A DNA stretch of 64,000 nt from Bin34 sp963422415 (GTDB taxonomy: Bacteria; Chloroflexota; Anaerolineae; Caldilineales; Caldilineaceae), in NCBI GenBank assembly GCA_963422415.1, contig OY729430.1, forward strand, positions 3,348,001-3,412,000, read 5' to 3'. Below the pieces are notes generated by a model. The model saw nothing but the letters and a program-made list of their open reading frames with translations, was not told the origin of the DNA and ran no database searches. Below, piece after piece: positions 25,681 to 34,754 of this stretch (positions within the stretch are counted from its first letter, which is position 1; every line of letters begins with the position of its first letter). The translations under genes were made by a program, and so were the position numbers.

Positions 25681-28600
25681 TCAGGGGCTTGGCACGACCA
25701 GTACGTGGCGGCTGGACTCGGGGTTGGACCAGGAACTCACGCCGGCGACACTGACCACCTGCACGGCGTAGTACCAGGTGCCTGGGGCAGTGGGAGCCGG
25801 TCCGGTCCAGCGGGTATCCGTCACGCGCGAGGCGACGATGATGTAGGCCTCGCCATGGCTAGCCCGCCGCTGGCGCACCCGGTAATGGCGTACGGGATGG
25901 CTGCCGGGCGCGGCGGGGGCGCGCCAAGTCAGTTCCACCTGGCTTCCGCTCATACGCACCGTCCCGGCGCCCACGGGTCCGGGCGGGGTGCCCACGACCA
26001 GCACGTGACGACTGGGACCGGGATTGGACCAAGGGCCGGCACCGGCGGCGCTGACCGCCTGCACGGCGTAGTACCAAGTACCGGGGGCAGTGGGAGCTGG
26101 ACCGGTCCAACGGGTAGCCGCTACGCGCGGGGCGACGACGATGTAGGTCTCGCCATGGCTGGCCTGCCGCTGGCGCACCCGATAATGGCGTACGGGATGG
26201 CTGCCGGGGGCAACGGGGGCGCGCCAAGTCAGTTCCACTTGGTTTCCGCTCATACGCACCATCCCGGATCCTACGGCGCCTGGGCGGAGCCCGGGAGTTT
26301 GGGGCACCGTGGCCGTGCTCCCTGCTGCCGTCCCGGCAGCAGCGGGCAGCCAGCAGGGGCCCGGGGAGTTCTGTCCGAAGAGCAACACCCGCCACCAACC
26401 GTCGGTGCCCGGCACCTGTCCGACGATATCCAAGGTACGCTCCGGCAGGAAGAAGGCGAGGGTGGCTGTCACCGCCGCGTTCGGGCGTGGCTCCGCGTGG
26501 ATGTTCAGCGGGTAAGCTACCGGTCGATCCAGTTTTAGTTGCGGTCGGGTGCGGCCTTGGGCCTCGACCGAAGGTGAGCTTGTCCCTGCACCGTTGCGGG
26601 CGCTCACCCGATAGCGGTAGACCGTATCCGCCGCCAGGCGGCTCTCATGCCAGACCCGCGCGGCGCTGCCGGAGGTGGCTACCACCTCTGTCCAGGCCCG
26701 CGGCGTCGCGTCCGGCGCACGTTCCACACGGTACCCCGTCACGCCACCCCCCGTATCGAGAGGAGCAGTCCATGCCAGCTGCAACTGGCTGTCCTCTCCG
26801 GGTTCCACGCTCAAGCCGGTGGGCGCGCCCGGAATCGTGGGCGCGGCCGCTGTGGTTATCCTTGTGGTCGCCGACCAAGCGCCCTCTGTGCCGTAATGGA
26901 GCGCCCTCACGCGATAGAAGTAGGTGGTGGCGGGTCGGATGTCCCGGTCCACGTAGAAGCGTACGGCGTTGCCCGTGTTGGCTGTCATCATCCGGTAGCC
27001 TCCTCTGTCCACGCGCCGTTCCACCCGGTAGCCGGTCACGCGACCTCCCGCTGCCGGCGCACGCCAGTCCAGCGTCACTTGCGCATGCGTGGCCGCCGCT
27101 GCCAGGCTGCGCGGCTGCCCCGGCGCCTCCCGTCGCGTCGTCACCGACACCGCGGTGCTGAAGGGGCCCCAGCCTATGCGGTTGCGCGCTGCGACGCGGA
27201 AACTGTAGCGCGTGTAGGAGGCCAGATCCTCCACGTCGTGTCGCGTGCGCGTGGAGTCCGTATCTGCCTCCACCGTACGCCAGTGGCCACGCCGGTAGAT
27301 TTCGACGCGGTAGCCCTGGATGGCAGAGCCGCCGTCATCCACCGGACTGCGCCAGTCCAGTTCCACCATTGTGGCTTGTACGTTCTCTGCCTCCAAATCG
27401 CGCGGTGCCGCGGGCACCTGCACTCGGGGCACCGCGGTCCACGACACCGATACGCTGTAACGCAGGTAGCCCACATGATGCAATTCCGGTCCGTCCACGT
27501 ACTGCGCTACGCCATGAGGACTGATGCGCAGCGTGAAGGTCTGTGTCGGCGCCCCCGCGAAGTCCGTTCCGTCCACATGCACGTGCGTGCCCGTGACCTT
27601 GATCTCTTCCTTGGCCCGCGGCCGGTAGTCCACCGGCAACCGGAACAGGTCTTGGAGGTGCTGCCGGGCCGCGTACTGTACCGCCGACTTGGCGCTGCCG
27701 ATGACGCCGGTCACCGCGTTCCCGCGGCGCACCAGGTTCCAGTAGCCATCCTTGTGCACGGCCCGATTGAGGAAGTTTCCCCTCTGCGTCAGGTTCGCCT
27801 GGCTCCGGCGCGTCGGGACCGTCGCTGCCGTGGACGTCTGCCACGTGATTGTCCGCCCCGAGGTTGGCGTGCCCATCTCATAGCGCAGATAGCCCACATG
27901 GTCCAGCTCCCTCCCGTCCACGTAGCGCACCTGGCCGGTGGGAGCCACGCGCAATGTAAACTGCTGCCGGGGCGACCGGGCATAATCCTCCCCGGTGACG
28001 GTCACGTGTACCCCCGTCACCTGGATGTCCTGCGTAGTGATGGGCCGGAAGCCCGCCGGCAGCACCGCCAAATCCTGCGGATTCTGCCGTGCGTACCACT
28101 GTACGGGTGAACGCGTACTCTGGAAGGCTGCCGTCACCGTGGTGCCGCGCTTGGAAACGGCCCATGCTCCCTGCCAACTGTTGGCCATGTTGTGGTAGGG
28201 ACCGCTGGCTTGCGTGGTCGCCGCGGCGGGCGCATCGCCTCCTGCCGGCCCTGGCAGGGCGGGCGGCGGCGACTCCTGAACGAAGGGCACATCCGATCTG
28301 TCCCCGGTTTCCTCCACTTGGCTGGCCTGCACCCATCCTTGGGTCGTAGCGTTGATACGCAGCTGCCACCAGTCGTCATGCCGACCGATGATCCCATACC
28401 AGCCGCCCATGCGGGTGATCTGCGTCACATACTCCGTGTATCCCAGGGAGGGCCCGATGCGCACCGGTACCGGGTGCGGTACCGGCGCCCGTGCATAGGG
28501 TGGGGCTGGCAGGGTCGCCACCTGCTCCTGCCACGCTCCCGTGCCCTGCAACGCAGCCTCCCGGGCCCAACCCTCAACATGAGGGCTCTGGGTCGCTGTT

Positions 28601-30423
28601 GAGCGCGCCGAGCGTGCCAGAGCCGTAACGGGGGCCCCCGTTCGGGGTTTCTGGATGCGGAGCCAGACGTCGCGGCGCGCGCCCCCGAACCCGGATGGCG
28701 CCAAGACGGCAATGGCAGGGTAGTAGGTTGTCTGCGCCAACACTCCGTCTGTGCTCAGCGACGGTCCACCGGGATTGTATGTCATGGGATAGTTGCCATG
28801 CCAAGGGGCCACGGGCACCGATGTCGCGGCATCAGGCATTGGGTCCGGCTGATGCGGCGCTGCAGGTTGACCTATCACGGCTACACTGACATAACCCGAT
28901 ACTGCCCCCACGGCGCTGCCCACCTTGACCGCAATCCGGTAGTAGAGCAACGAGTGCGGCGAGACCGCGGCTCCCGCCGTGCTGTCTGTCCAATGGAAGG
29001 GTGTGGCCGGCACATCGAAAACCGTGGTATTGCCTTGTGTAGACAGCACCGAAGGATCCTGATAGCGCCAAATCCGGTAGCCGGTAACGTCCATACGGGC
29101 GGGAATGTCCGGGTGCGACCATGGCGACGACCAGTCCAGGCGAACGGCGGCACCTAGGGAGCGGGCGTGCAGGTTGCGCGGAGCCGCGGACCAGGTCAAG
29201 GGCAGAGCGTTCAAGTCGACATGTGCCAGCACCACATCGCTGCGTACCCAGCCGGGTTGTCCGTCAAAGTCAATTTGCCACCAGCGCCGAGCCCCCTTGG
29301 GCAGCTTCTCCGTCCGCGGATCCCAAAACGTGCCCTGCACGGGATAATGTCGGCCAAGGGCCAGCTGGCCCCGTATGGGTGCGCCGCCGCTCTGGTCGGC
29401 ATTGGGGTATTTGCGGACATTGATATTGGAGGCCTTGGCCATTACGAAATACGGGGCGACGAGTGCCTCCGGCAGGGTATCCGGGGCATCCTCCACCTGC
29501 ACCCAGGTCACCTCGAACGAGGTGACCGGACCGGACTGGGACACCCAGCCGGTGACCCCGACTCTGTACTGAATCTTGTACCATTGAACCTCAGGAGAGG
29601 TTGCGGAATATGCTTCCAATACGGCATAACAGCCCAGCTCCGCGCCCGTTATGCTTCCATGTCTATTGTCACTCGATATCCGTGCGTCTTCATCCCGCAA
29701 CGAGACGCCGTCCGCCTGGAAAATCTCCTTGTACACCGGAATGGAGGCGTAGGCGTCCCGCAGACTCAGCAGCTTGCCCGTATGGCGCAGGGCGTTCCTA
29801 TCAATGGCCGGCGCCTGCGTGTTGTCAGGCGGCAGAAAACAGGCATAGTTCATGCAGCCGTCAATCCGGCGGGCCAGCTCCGTAATGGGTTTCCAATCCT
29901 TTTTCTTCCCCACCTGTTTCTTCTCGGCTGGATCGTATTCCTTGGTCACTGTGCCATTGGCGCCAAAGGCCCGGAGATGCACATGCAGATGTGCCTTTTG
30001 CGTACCGGAGAGGCCGGAGAGGCCGGAGAGGCCGATCTGGTCCCCCTTGGCTATGGATTGCCCTGGCTTGAGAGTAGAGGATTCCAGATGAGCGTACGTA
30101 TGCTCAAAGCCGGTGCCGGCGTCGGCGTCCGTATAAGAGCGGAGGATGACGAAATTGCCCAGTCCCAAGCCTGATTCCCAGTCGTTCTTCACTTTGACTA
30201 CCTCGCCGCCATACATGGCTCTGACCGGGATGCGGCTCCCGCAGGCGAAGTCAATGCCTTCGTGTCCGGCGCGTTGATCATACTCCTTTCCCGAGGTGGC
30301 GTCGTTGAAGGTGTTGCTGATAATTGCGGCCACGGGCCGGCGCAGGCGTCGGTTGTTCGTGGTGTCGGCGTTGGGGTCTGCATCGGCCGTAGTGTAGACG
30401 CTCAGACCGTGTCGATCGGACAT
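25681..30423 (-). CDS. Giant multidomain M23 peptidase / SH3 / FN3 protein with shared beta modules
   Basis: 1580 residues. ATG 30423 follows AAGGAGAA at ideal spacing, and no signal peptide is present from this or the upstream ATG 30465. Residues 30-160 are an M23 (LytM-type) metallopeptidase: HEGID (His54, Asp58), HTYAHLESSTLKPGQSIAKGDQIG, and HLHVHL (His145/147). SH3-like stretches lie near 260-300 and 325-400, an FN3 near 413-518, and another SH3-like part near 640-710. Two copies of the shared module follow at about 745-1010 (RSPVQWYARQNPQDL, VRYVDGRELDHVGYLRY). Three FN3 domains, an SH3-like segment near 1325-1385 and two near-identical FN3 domains end the protein. Cell-wall cleavage or binding is likely; how it leaves the cell is unclear. 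Confidence 0.85.
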   Translation of the reverse strand: MSDRHGLSVYTTADADPNADTTNNRRLRRPVAAIISNTFNDATSGKEYDQRAGHEGIDFACGSRIPVRAMYGGEVVKVKNDWESGLGLGNFVILRSYTDADAGTGFEHTYAHLESSTLKPGQSIAKGDQIGLSGLSGLSGTQKAHLHVHLRAFGANGTVTKEYDPAEKKQVGKKKDWKPITELARRIDGCMNYACFLPPDNTQAPAIDRNALRHTGKLLSLRDAYASIPVYKEIFQADGVSLRDEDARISSDNRHGSITGAELGCYAVLEAYSATSPEVQWYKIQYRVGVTGWVSQSGPVTSFEVTWVQVEDAPDTLPEALVAPYFVMAKASNINVRKYPNADQSGGAPIRGQLALGRHYPVQGTFWDPRTEKLPKGARRWWQIDFDGQPGWVRSDVVLAHVDLNALPLTWSAAPRNLHARSLGAAVRLDWSSPWSHPDIPARMDVTGYRIWRYQDPSVLSTQGNTTVFDVPATPFHWTDSTAGAAVSPHSLLYYRIAVKVGSAVGAVSGYVSVAVIGQPAAPHQPDPMPDAATSVPVAPWHGNYPMTYNPGGPSLSTDGVLAQTTYYPAIAVLAPSGFGGARRDVWLRIQKPRTGAPVTALARSARSTATQSPHVEGWAREAALQGTGAWQEQVATLPAPPYARAPVPHPVPVRIGPSLGYTEYVTQITRMGGWYGIIGRHDDWWQLRINATTQGWVQASQVEETGDRSDVPFVQESPPPALPGPAGGDAPAAATTQASGPYHNMANSWQGAWAVSKRGTTVTAAFQSTRSPVQWYARQNPQDLAVLPAGFRPITTQDIQVTGVHVTVTGEDYARSPRQQFTLRVAPTGQVRYVDGRELDHVGYLRYEMGTPTSGRTITWQTSTAATVPTRRSQANLTQRGNFLNRAVHKDGYWNLVRRGNAVTGVIGSAKSAVQYAARQHLQDLFRLPVDYRPRAKEEIKVTGTHVHVDGTDFAGAPTQTFTLRISPHGVAQYVDGPELHHVGYLRYSVSVSWTAVPRVQVPAAPRDLEAENVQATMVELDWRSPVDDGGSAIQGYRVEIYRRGHWRTVEADTDSTRTRHDVEDLASYTRYSFRVAARNRIGWGPFSTAVSVTTRREAPGQPRSLAAAATHAQVTLDWRAPAAGGRVTGYRVERRVDRGGYRMMTANTGNAVRFYVDRDIRPATTYFYRVRALHYGTEGAWSATTRITTAAAPTIPGAPTGLSVEPGEDSQLQLAWTAPLDTGGGVTGYRVERAPDATPRAWTEVVATSGSAARVWHESRLAADTVYRYRVSARNGAGTSSPSVEAQGRTRPQLKLDRPVAYPLNIHAEPRPNAAVTATLAFFLPERTLDIVGQVPGTDGWWRVLLFGQNSPGPCWLPAAAGTAAGSTATVPQTPGLRPGAVGSGMVRMSGNQVELTWRAPVAPGSHPVRHYRVRQRQASHGETYIVVAPRVAATRWTGPAPTAPGTWYYAVQAVSAAGAGPWSNPGPSRHVLVVGTPPGPVGAGTVRMSGSQVELTWRAPAAPGSHPVRHYRVRQRRASHGEAYIIVASRVTDTRWTGPAPTAPGTWYYAVQVVSVAGVSSWSNPESSRHVLVVPSP
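25691..26290 (-). repeat. 300-bp tandem duplication encoding the last two FN3 domains
   Basis: Landmarks recur exactly 300 bases apart (for example CATACGCACC at 25951 and 26251, GCGCCAAGTC at 25921 and 26221). The two encoded FN3 domains differ at few residues. Confidence 0.85.
30006..30035 (-). repeat. Triplicated 9-bp unit encoding GLSGLSGLSG
   Basis: Three head-to-tail copies of a 9-bp GGAGAGGCC-type unit in the M23 domain, extending the loop before the catalytic HLH motif (residues 131-140). Slippage could change copy number in frame. Confidence 0.7.
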
Positions 30424-30648
30424 GATGGGGTTCTCCTTGCTGGGCCAGACAGGATTGTCTGACATGAATCCAGTCCCCAGATGGGGGAACTGCGCCCAGT
30501 CTGCGCCCAGTCCGGACCTGAGTCCATACCCGCAGCGTACCTGCAGCATCTGCAGGGCATCTCCCCGGATCGAATCTGGTACTATCAAGGGGTTCTCCTT
30601 GGATCTTTTGGAGAACTGGGATATGTTTGTATTTTGGGTCCACGCGTC

Positions 30649-32196
30649 ATGCTCACGTGGCATCTTCTGAGTCTGCTCCTGCTGCTGACTATCTCCGCTC
30701 CGCTCCCGACGGGCGGCGGCTCCGCTCCCGTCTTGGATGCCGTGGGAATGTACGCCAGTCTGGCGGAACATGCAGACGGCCGCTATCATTTGCAGCGGGA
30801 GGGAGCCCGCGTGACTGCCACCTTCACCACCTCCCGTTCTCCCGTACAGCGTTGGGCTCGGGAGGTGACATCTCCCCTGTTCACCGTCCCGGTGGCGTTC
30901 CGTCCCCCCTTTCCCATCCTGCGCACCGTGGAAGGCCAACCGGTGCGCGTTGATGGCGCCCTCGATCCGGATCAGACCGCGTCCCGCCGCTTTCTGCTGC
31001 GGGTGGACCCCGACGGGGCGGTCCGCTACGTAAATGATGCCCAGGCAGAAGGTGCAGGGTATTTGGCCTATACCCTGCACACGATTTGGGGTACGACGCC
31101 CGCCGCCAATGATCGCGCCGTCCTGGAAATCCTGGATGATCTGTGGTTTGACGAAACTAACTTGTCCCGTCAACCACCTCCTGTGGAGACGTGGTTCCCC
31201 GGGTATACAGACATGAAAATATCGCTCCCCGCCGGTTGGCAGGGCTCCTTTGTCACCCTCAATAAGGAAGGACGTGTGACGGAGCTGGGGATCTCGATGT
31301 GGCCCCTGCTTAGAAGTGGTAGTCCTCTCCCATCCGAGCTGGGACAGCTGCACAAGTTGGAAAGACTGGACCTATCTGGCGCAGAGTTTTATGAAGACCG
31401 GAGGCTGTCAGGGCCGATCCCGCCACAACTGGGACAGCTCACCCACCTGCGGGAACTGGACTTGAGTTTCCAACATTTGTCCGGCCCCATCCCTCCCGAA
31501 ATCGGGCAGCTGGTTTCCCTGGAGCACTTGGATCTGAGTTTTACTCGATTGACGGGTCCCCTTCCGGCAGAAGTGGGCCGTCTGGTCAACCTGCATACAC
31601 TTGACCTCTATGACACTCTGGTGATGGGGCCTCTGCCGCCGGAGTGGGGCCGTCTGGTCAACCTGCATACACTTAACCTCCGCAGGACCTTGGTAACGGG
31701 GCCTCTGCCGCCGGAGTGGGGCCGTCTGGTCAACCTGCATACGCTTGACCTCGACGGTACCTTGGTGACGGGGCCTCTGCCGCCGGAGTGGGGCCGTCTG
31801 GTCAACCTGCATACACTTGACCTCCATGACACTCTGGTGATGGGGCCTCTGCCGCCGGAGTGGGGCCGTCTGGTCAACCTGCATACGCTTGACCTCGACG
31901 GTACCTTGGTGACGGGGCCTCTGCCGCCGGAGTGGGGCCGTCTGGTCAACCTGCATACGCTTGACCTCCACAGTACCTTGGTGATGGGGCCTCTGCCGCC
32001 GGAGTGGGGCCGTCTGGTCAACCTGCATACACTTGACCTCCATGACACTCTGGTGATGGGGCCTCTGCCGCCGGAGTGGGGCCGTCTAGTCAACCTGTGG
32101 GCACTGGATGTGCGCAATACCCGGTTGACGGGTTGTTATCCCCAGATTTCCGCAAAACTGACCATTATCACCTTTCTCCCACGCTGTTCTGCCTAA
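30649..32196 (+). CDS. Secreted LRR protein with shared beta module (LRR-2)
   Basis: 515 residues with a signal peptide MLTWHLLSLLLLLTISAPLP. Residues about 33-150 are a third version of the shared module (DGRYHLQREGARVTATFTT, SRSPVQRWARE, FRPPF, VRYVNDAQAEGAGYLAYTL). LRRs of the plant-like type start near residue 190 (LRELDLSFQHLSGPIPPEIG) and become eight almost identical 24-residue units LVNLHTLDLHDTLVMGPLPP plus EWGR. The protein ends with a capping strand (RLTGCYPQISAKLTII). No strong Shine-Dalgarno precedes ATG 30649. It is divergent from the giant M23 gene (225-bp shared upstream region) and convergent with LRR-3. Confidence 0.85.
   Translation: MLTWHLLSLLLLLTISAPLPTGGGSAPVLDAVGMYASLAEHADGRYHLQREGARVTATFTTSRSPVQRWAREVTSPLFTVPVAFRPPFPILRTVEGQPVRVDGALDPDQTASRRFLLRVDPDGAVRYVNDAQAEGAGYLAYTLHTIWGTTPAANDRAVLEILDDLWFDETNLSRQPPPVETWFPGYTDMKISLPAGWQGSFVTLNKEGRVTELGISMWPLLRSGSPLPSELGQLHKLERLDLSGAEFYEDRRLSGPIPPQLGQLTHLRELDLSFQHLSGPIPPEIGQLVSLEHLDLSFTRLTGPLPAEVGRLVNLHTLDLYDTLVMGPLPPEWGRLVNLHTLNLRRTLVTGPLPPEWGRLVNLHTLDLDGTLVTGPLPPEWGRLVNLHTLDLHDTLVMGPLPPEWGRLVNLHTLDLDGTLVTGPLPPEWGRLVNLHTLDLHSTLVMGPLPPEWGRLVNLHTLDLHDTLVMGPLPPEWGRLVNLWALDVRNTRLTGCYPQISAKLTIITFLPRCSA
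31579..32100 (+). repeat. 72-bp tandem repeats in LRR-2
   Basis: About seven to eight units, each coding 24 residues ending MGPLPPEWGR or TGPLPPEWGR. Units are nearly identical in DNA and differ mainly in the DLxxT codons, showing recent amplification. Confidence 0.9.
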
Positions 32197-32285
32197 ATCT
32201 TTTCCCGCGCAGAACGGTTGCGGATGGTGAGAATTGAGGAAGCATGGCTTAGGCGAGCAAGAGCGGCAGCCCTTGGGTGGGAGAT

Positions 32286-34754
32286 TCATCCAGCGCCCCT
32301 CATTAGTCTCTCCCAGTTCTGGATTTGGTTCAGGAGTGGGCACCTATCCAGGAAGTACCGGAGTAGCTCTGCCCCTACCAGTCGCTCCAAATTCCGCTCT
32401 GTGGTCGCGTTGCAGTCTGTGGAACCACCCAACGACAAGTGAACATAGCGCAGAGCGGGGAGGCGGTCGGGCAAATCGGGTGACAGCAGCAGAGTTGTTT
32501 TTTTGGCATGCCATGTCAGACGTCTCAGTTGAGGGGCATGGACTAGGGAATCAGGTGGCAACGCGGTCAGATTGGGACCTGCCAGGGTCAGCGTCTGCAA
32601 CTGGGGAGTGTGCACTAGGAAGTCCGGCGGCAACTCCAGTACCGAGACATCAAGGAACAGCTTTGTCAGCCGGGGGGCATGGGCCAGGAAGTCCGGCGGC
32701 AGCGCGGCGGTCAGGGAAGGGATATCCAAGGTCAGCGTCTGCAGCCGGGGGGCATGGGTCAGGAAGTCCGGCGGCAGCGCGGCGGTCAGGGAAGGGATAT
32801 CCAGAGTCAGCGTCTGCAGCCGGGGGGCGTGGGCCAGGAAGTCCGGCGGCAGCGCGGTCAGGTTGGGACCTGCCAAGGTCAGCATTCGCAGCTGGGGGGC
32901 GTGGGCCAGGAAGTCCGGCGGCAGCGCGGCGGTCAGGGAAGGGATATCCAGGGTCAGCGTCTGCAGCCGGGGAGCGTGGGCCAGGAAGTCCGGCGGCAAC
33001 GCGGTCAGGTTGGAACCTGCCAGAGTCAGCATTCGCAGCTGGGGGGCGTGGGCCAGGAAGTCCGGCGGCAGCGCGGTCAGGTTGGGGGTATCCAGGGTCA
33101 GCGTCTGCAGCTGGGGGACGTGGGCCAGGAAGTCCGGCGGCAGCGCGGTCAGGTTGGGGGTATCCAGGGTCAGCGTCTGCAGCCGGGGAGCGTGGGCCAG
33201 GAAGTCCGGCGACAGCGCGGTCAGGTTGGGGGTATCCAGGGTCAGCGTCTGCAGCTGGGGGGCGTGGGCCAGGAAGTCCGGCGGCAGCGTGGTCAGGGAA
33301 GGGGTATCCAAGGTCAGCGTCTGCAGCCGGGGGGCGTGGTGGGTCAGAAAGTCCGCCGGCAGCGCGGTCAGGGAAGGGGTATCCAGGGTCAGCGTCTGCA
33401 GCCGGGGAGTGTAGGCCAGGAAGTCCGGCGGCAGTGCGGTCAGGGAATAGCTGCCTGTGAGCTTTATCTCCTGCAGCTGAGGAACATAGGTCAGCAAGCC
33501 CGCCGGCAGCGCCTCAGCTTGCCCGATCTCCAGTTTCCGTAGCTGGGGGGCATAGACCAGCAAGTCCGCCGGCAACCTCTTGTGTCCGGTGGTGACCTGC
33601 AGCGTTTGCAGTTCGGGCGTGTACAGCAACATCGCGGGCGGCAACGGGTAGCGGTAGCGTTCGTCCAAATTGTGGATCTGCAGCTCCCGCAAGTGCGTCA
33701 GACCTGCCAGGTCATAAGGCAGCAACGCACGCGGCCCTGCAGGATCGCCGTCGCCGTACAGTTTCAGTACCATGGTCTGCAGAGACGCCAGATCCGCCCA
33801 CGTCGCCTGGTCGCAGGAGACTGGAGATCGTGCCGCGGTGGTCAGCGCGTCCATCAGGGCGCGCTGTACGGCAGCCAGACGCCAACAGACATCTGCGGGC
33901 CTGCTCGACAGCGCATAGCGCCCGTCCGTCGGAACCGGATCCTCTGTCAACCACTGCAGCTGCCTCACCTTGACCCCTCTTATTGTTATCGGATCAGAAG
34001 ACCCACGTAACAAGCTCCTGTATGGGATTACCCCCTCCTCTGTCTCTGCAAACGCGGTTGTGGATGCCCACAGGGTCCGGAACCCCATCGGAATGAATAT
34101 CGGCATTTTCCTATACGTCCCATTCGTCGGGAAGAACACGGTCGCGGACACGGCGGAGCCCCGACGCTCCAGACGATACTCCAGACGATACTGTTCTATA
34201 GAATCCTCCACCGAGCCGTCAGTCTCTGGGAACAGCGCGACCTCCGCTGTATTCCAAGTCATGAGGGCGACCTCCGCTGTATCCCAGGTCATGAGGGCGG
34301 TGTATGCCACATGTCCCACTTGGTCCAAATCTGGACCGTCCACATAATGCACCGCGCCGTCCGGCTGCGCGGTCAATGTCACCGGGACCGCTGGCGCCCC
34401 CGGCTGGAACTCTCCCTGGGCGGTTACGTGCGCTGCCGCCACGGTCCAGGTCACCTGCTGGAGCGGCCGATAACCTTCGGGCAACCACAAAAGCGGCTGC
34501 GGGTTCTGCCGGGCATAGCGCTGTATCGGCGAACGCCGTGTGGTCAGCGTTGCCGTCACCTGCGTCCCCGTCCGCAGCACATGGTACCGCCCATCCCAAT
34601 GATGATCCCCCTGGTTGGTATAGGGGCCCCGCGCCGCCAGGGGCGCTCCTGCCTCGGCCGCCACCAGCGTCTGCGCCGCCGCCGGGTGCACTCCCAACCC
34701 CAGTCCGCCCAGTAGTACGCTGCACACACCCAGCCACTGTAAATACCGCCACAT
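32286..34754 (-). CDS. Secreted LRR protein with two beta modules (LRR-3), paralogue of LRR-1
   Basis: 822 residues; ATG 34754 follows GAGAGGAAG. The signal peptide ends HPAAAQ. The first shared module (about residues 42-150) is almost the same as in LRR-1: GRYHVLRTGTQVTATLTT, RSPIQRYARQNPQPL, LPEGYRPLQQVTWTVAA, DGPDLDQVGHVAYT. A second, divergent module lies about 175-275. The two-Cys cap (ADVCWRLAAVQRAL, SPVSCDQATWADLA) leads to about 18 LRRs with consensus LTALPPDFLAHAPQLQTLTL. The C terminus contains ERNLERLVGAELLRYFLDRC. It is convergent with LRR-2 and divergent from the split response regulator. Confidence 0.85.
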   Translation of the reverse strand: MWRYLQWLGVCSVLLGGLGLGVHPAAAQTLVAAEAGAPLAARGPYTNQGDHHWDGRYHVLRTGTQVTATLTTRRSPIQRYARQNPQPLLWLPEGYRPLQQVTWTVAAAHVTAQGEFQPGAPAVPVTLTAQPDGAVHYVDGPDLDQVGHVAYTALMTWDTAEVALMTWNTAEVALFPETDGSVEDSIEQYRLEYRLERRGSAVSATVFFPTNGTYRKMPIFIPMGFRTLWASTTAFAETEEGVIPYRSLLRGSSDPITIRGVKVRQLQWLTEDPVPTDGRYALSSRPADVCWRLAAVQRALMDALTTAARSPVSCDQATWADLASLQTMVLKLYGDGDPAGPRALLPYDLAGLTHLRELQIHNLDERYRYPLPPAMLLYTPELQTLQVTTGHKRLPADLLVYAPQLRKLEIGQAEALPAGLLTYVPQLQEIKLTGSYSLTALPPDFLAYTPRLQTLTLDTPSLTALPADFLTHHAPRLQTLTLDTPSLTTLPPDFLAHAPQLQTLTLDTPNLTALSPDFLAHAPRLQTLTLDTPNLTALPPDFLAHVPQLQTLTLDTPNLTALPPDFLAHAPQLRMLTLAGSNLTALPPDFLAHAPRLQTLTLDIPSLTAALPPDFLAHAPQLRMLTLAGPNLTALPPDFLAHAPRLQTLTLDIPSLTAALPPDFLTHAPRLQTLTLDIPSLTAALPPDFLAHAPRLTKLFLDVSVLELPPDFLVHTPQLQTLTLAGPNLTALPPDSLVHAPQLRRLTWHAKKTTLLLSPDLPDRLPALRYVHLSLGGSTDCNATTERNLERLVGAELLRYFLDRCPLLNQIQNWERLMRGAG
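32690..33420 (-). repeat. 72-75-bp tandem repeats in LRR-3
   Basis: Ten or so units encoding PPDFLAHAPRLQTLTLDIPS-like repeats, alternating between DTPNLTAL, AGSNLTAL and DIPSLTAAL linkers; the latter adds one codon, making 75-bp units. Confidence 0.85.

Noticed and set aside
31579..33420. Repeat arrays as possible CRISPRs
   Set aside because: Units of 72-75 bp are contiguous and in frame, with no unique spacers and no cas genes.
32234..33542. Plus-strand Gly/Ala/Ser-rich frames opposite LRR-3
   Set aside because: Shadows of the 72-bp repeats; the composition is that of reverse-read LRR codons.
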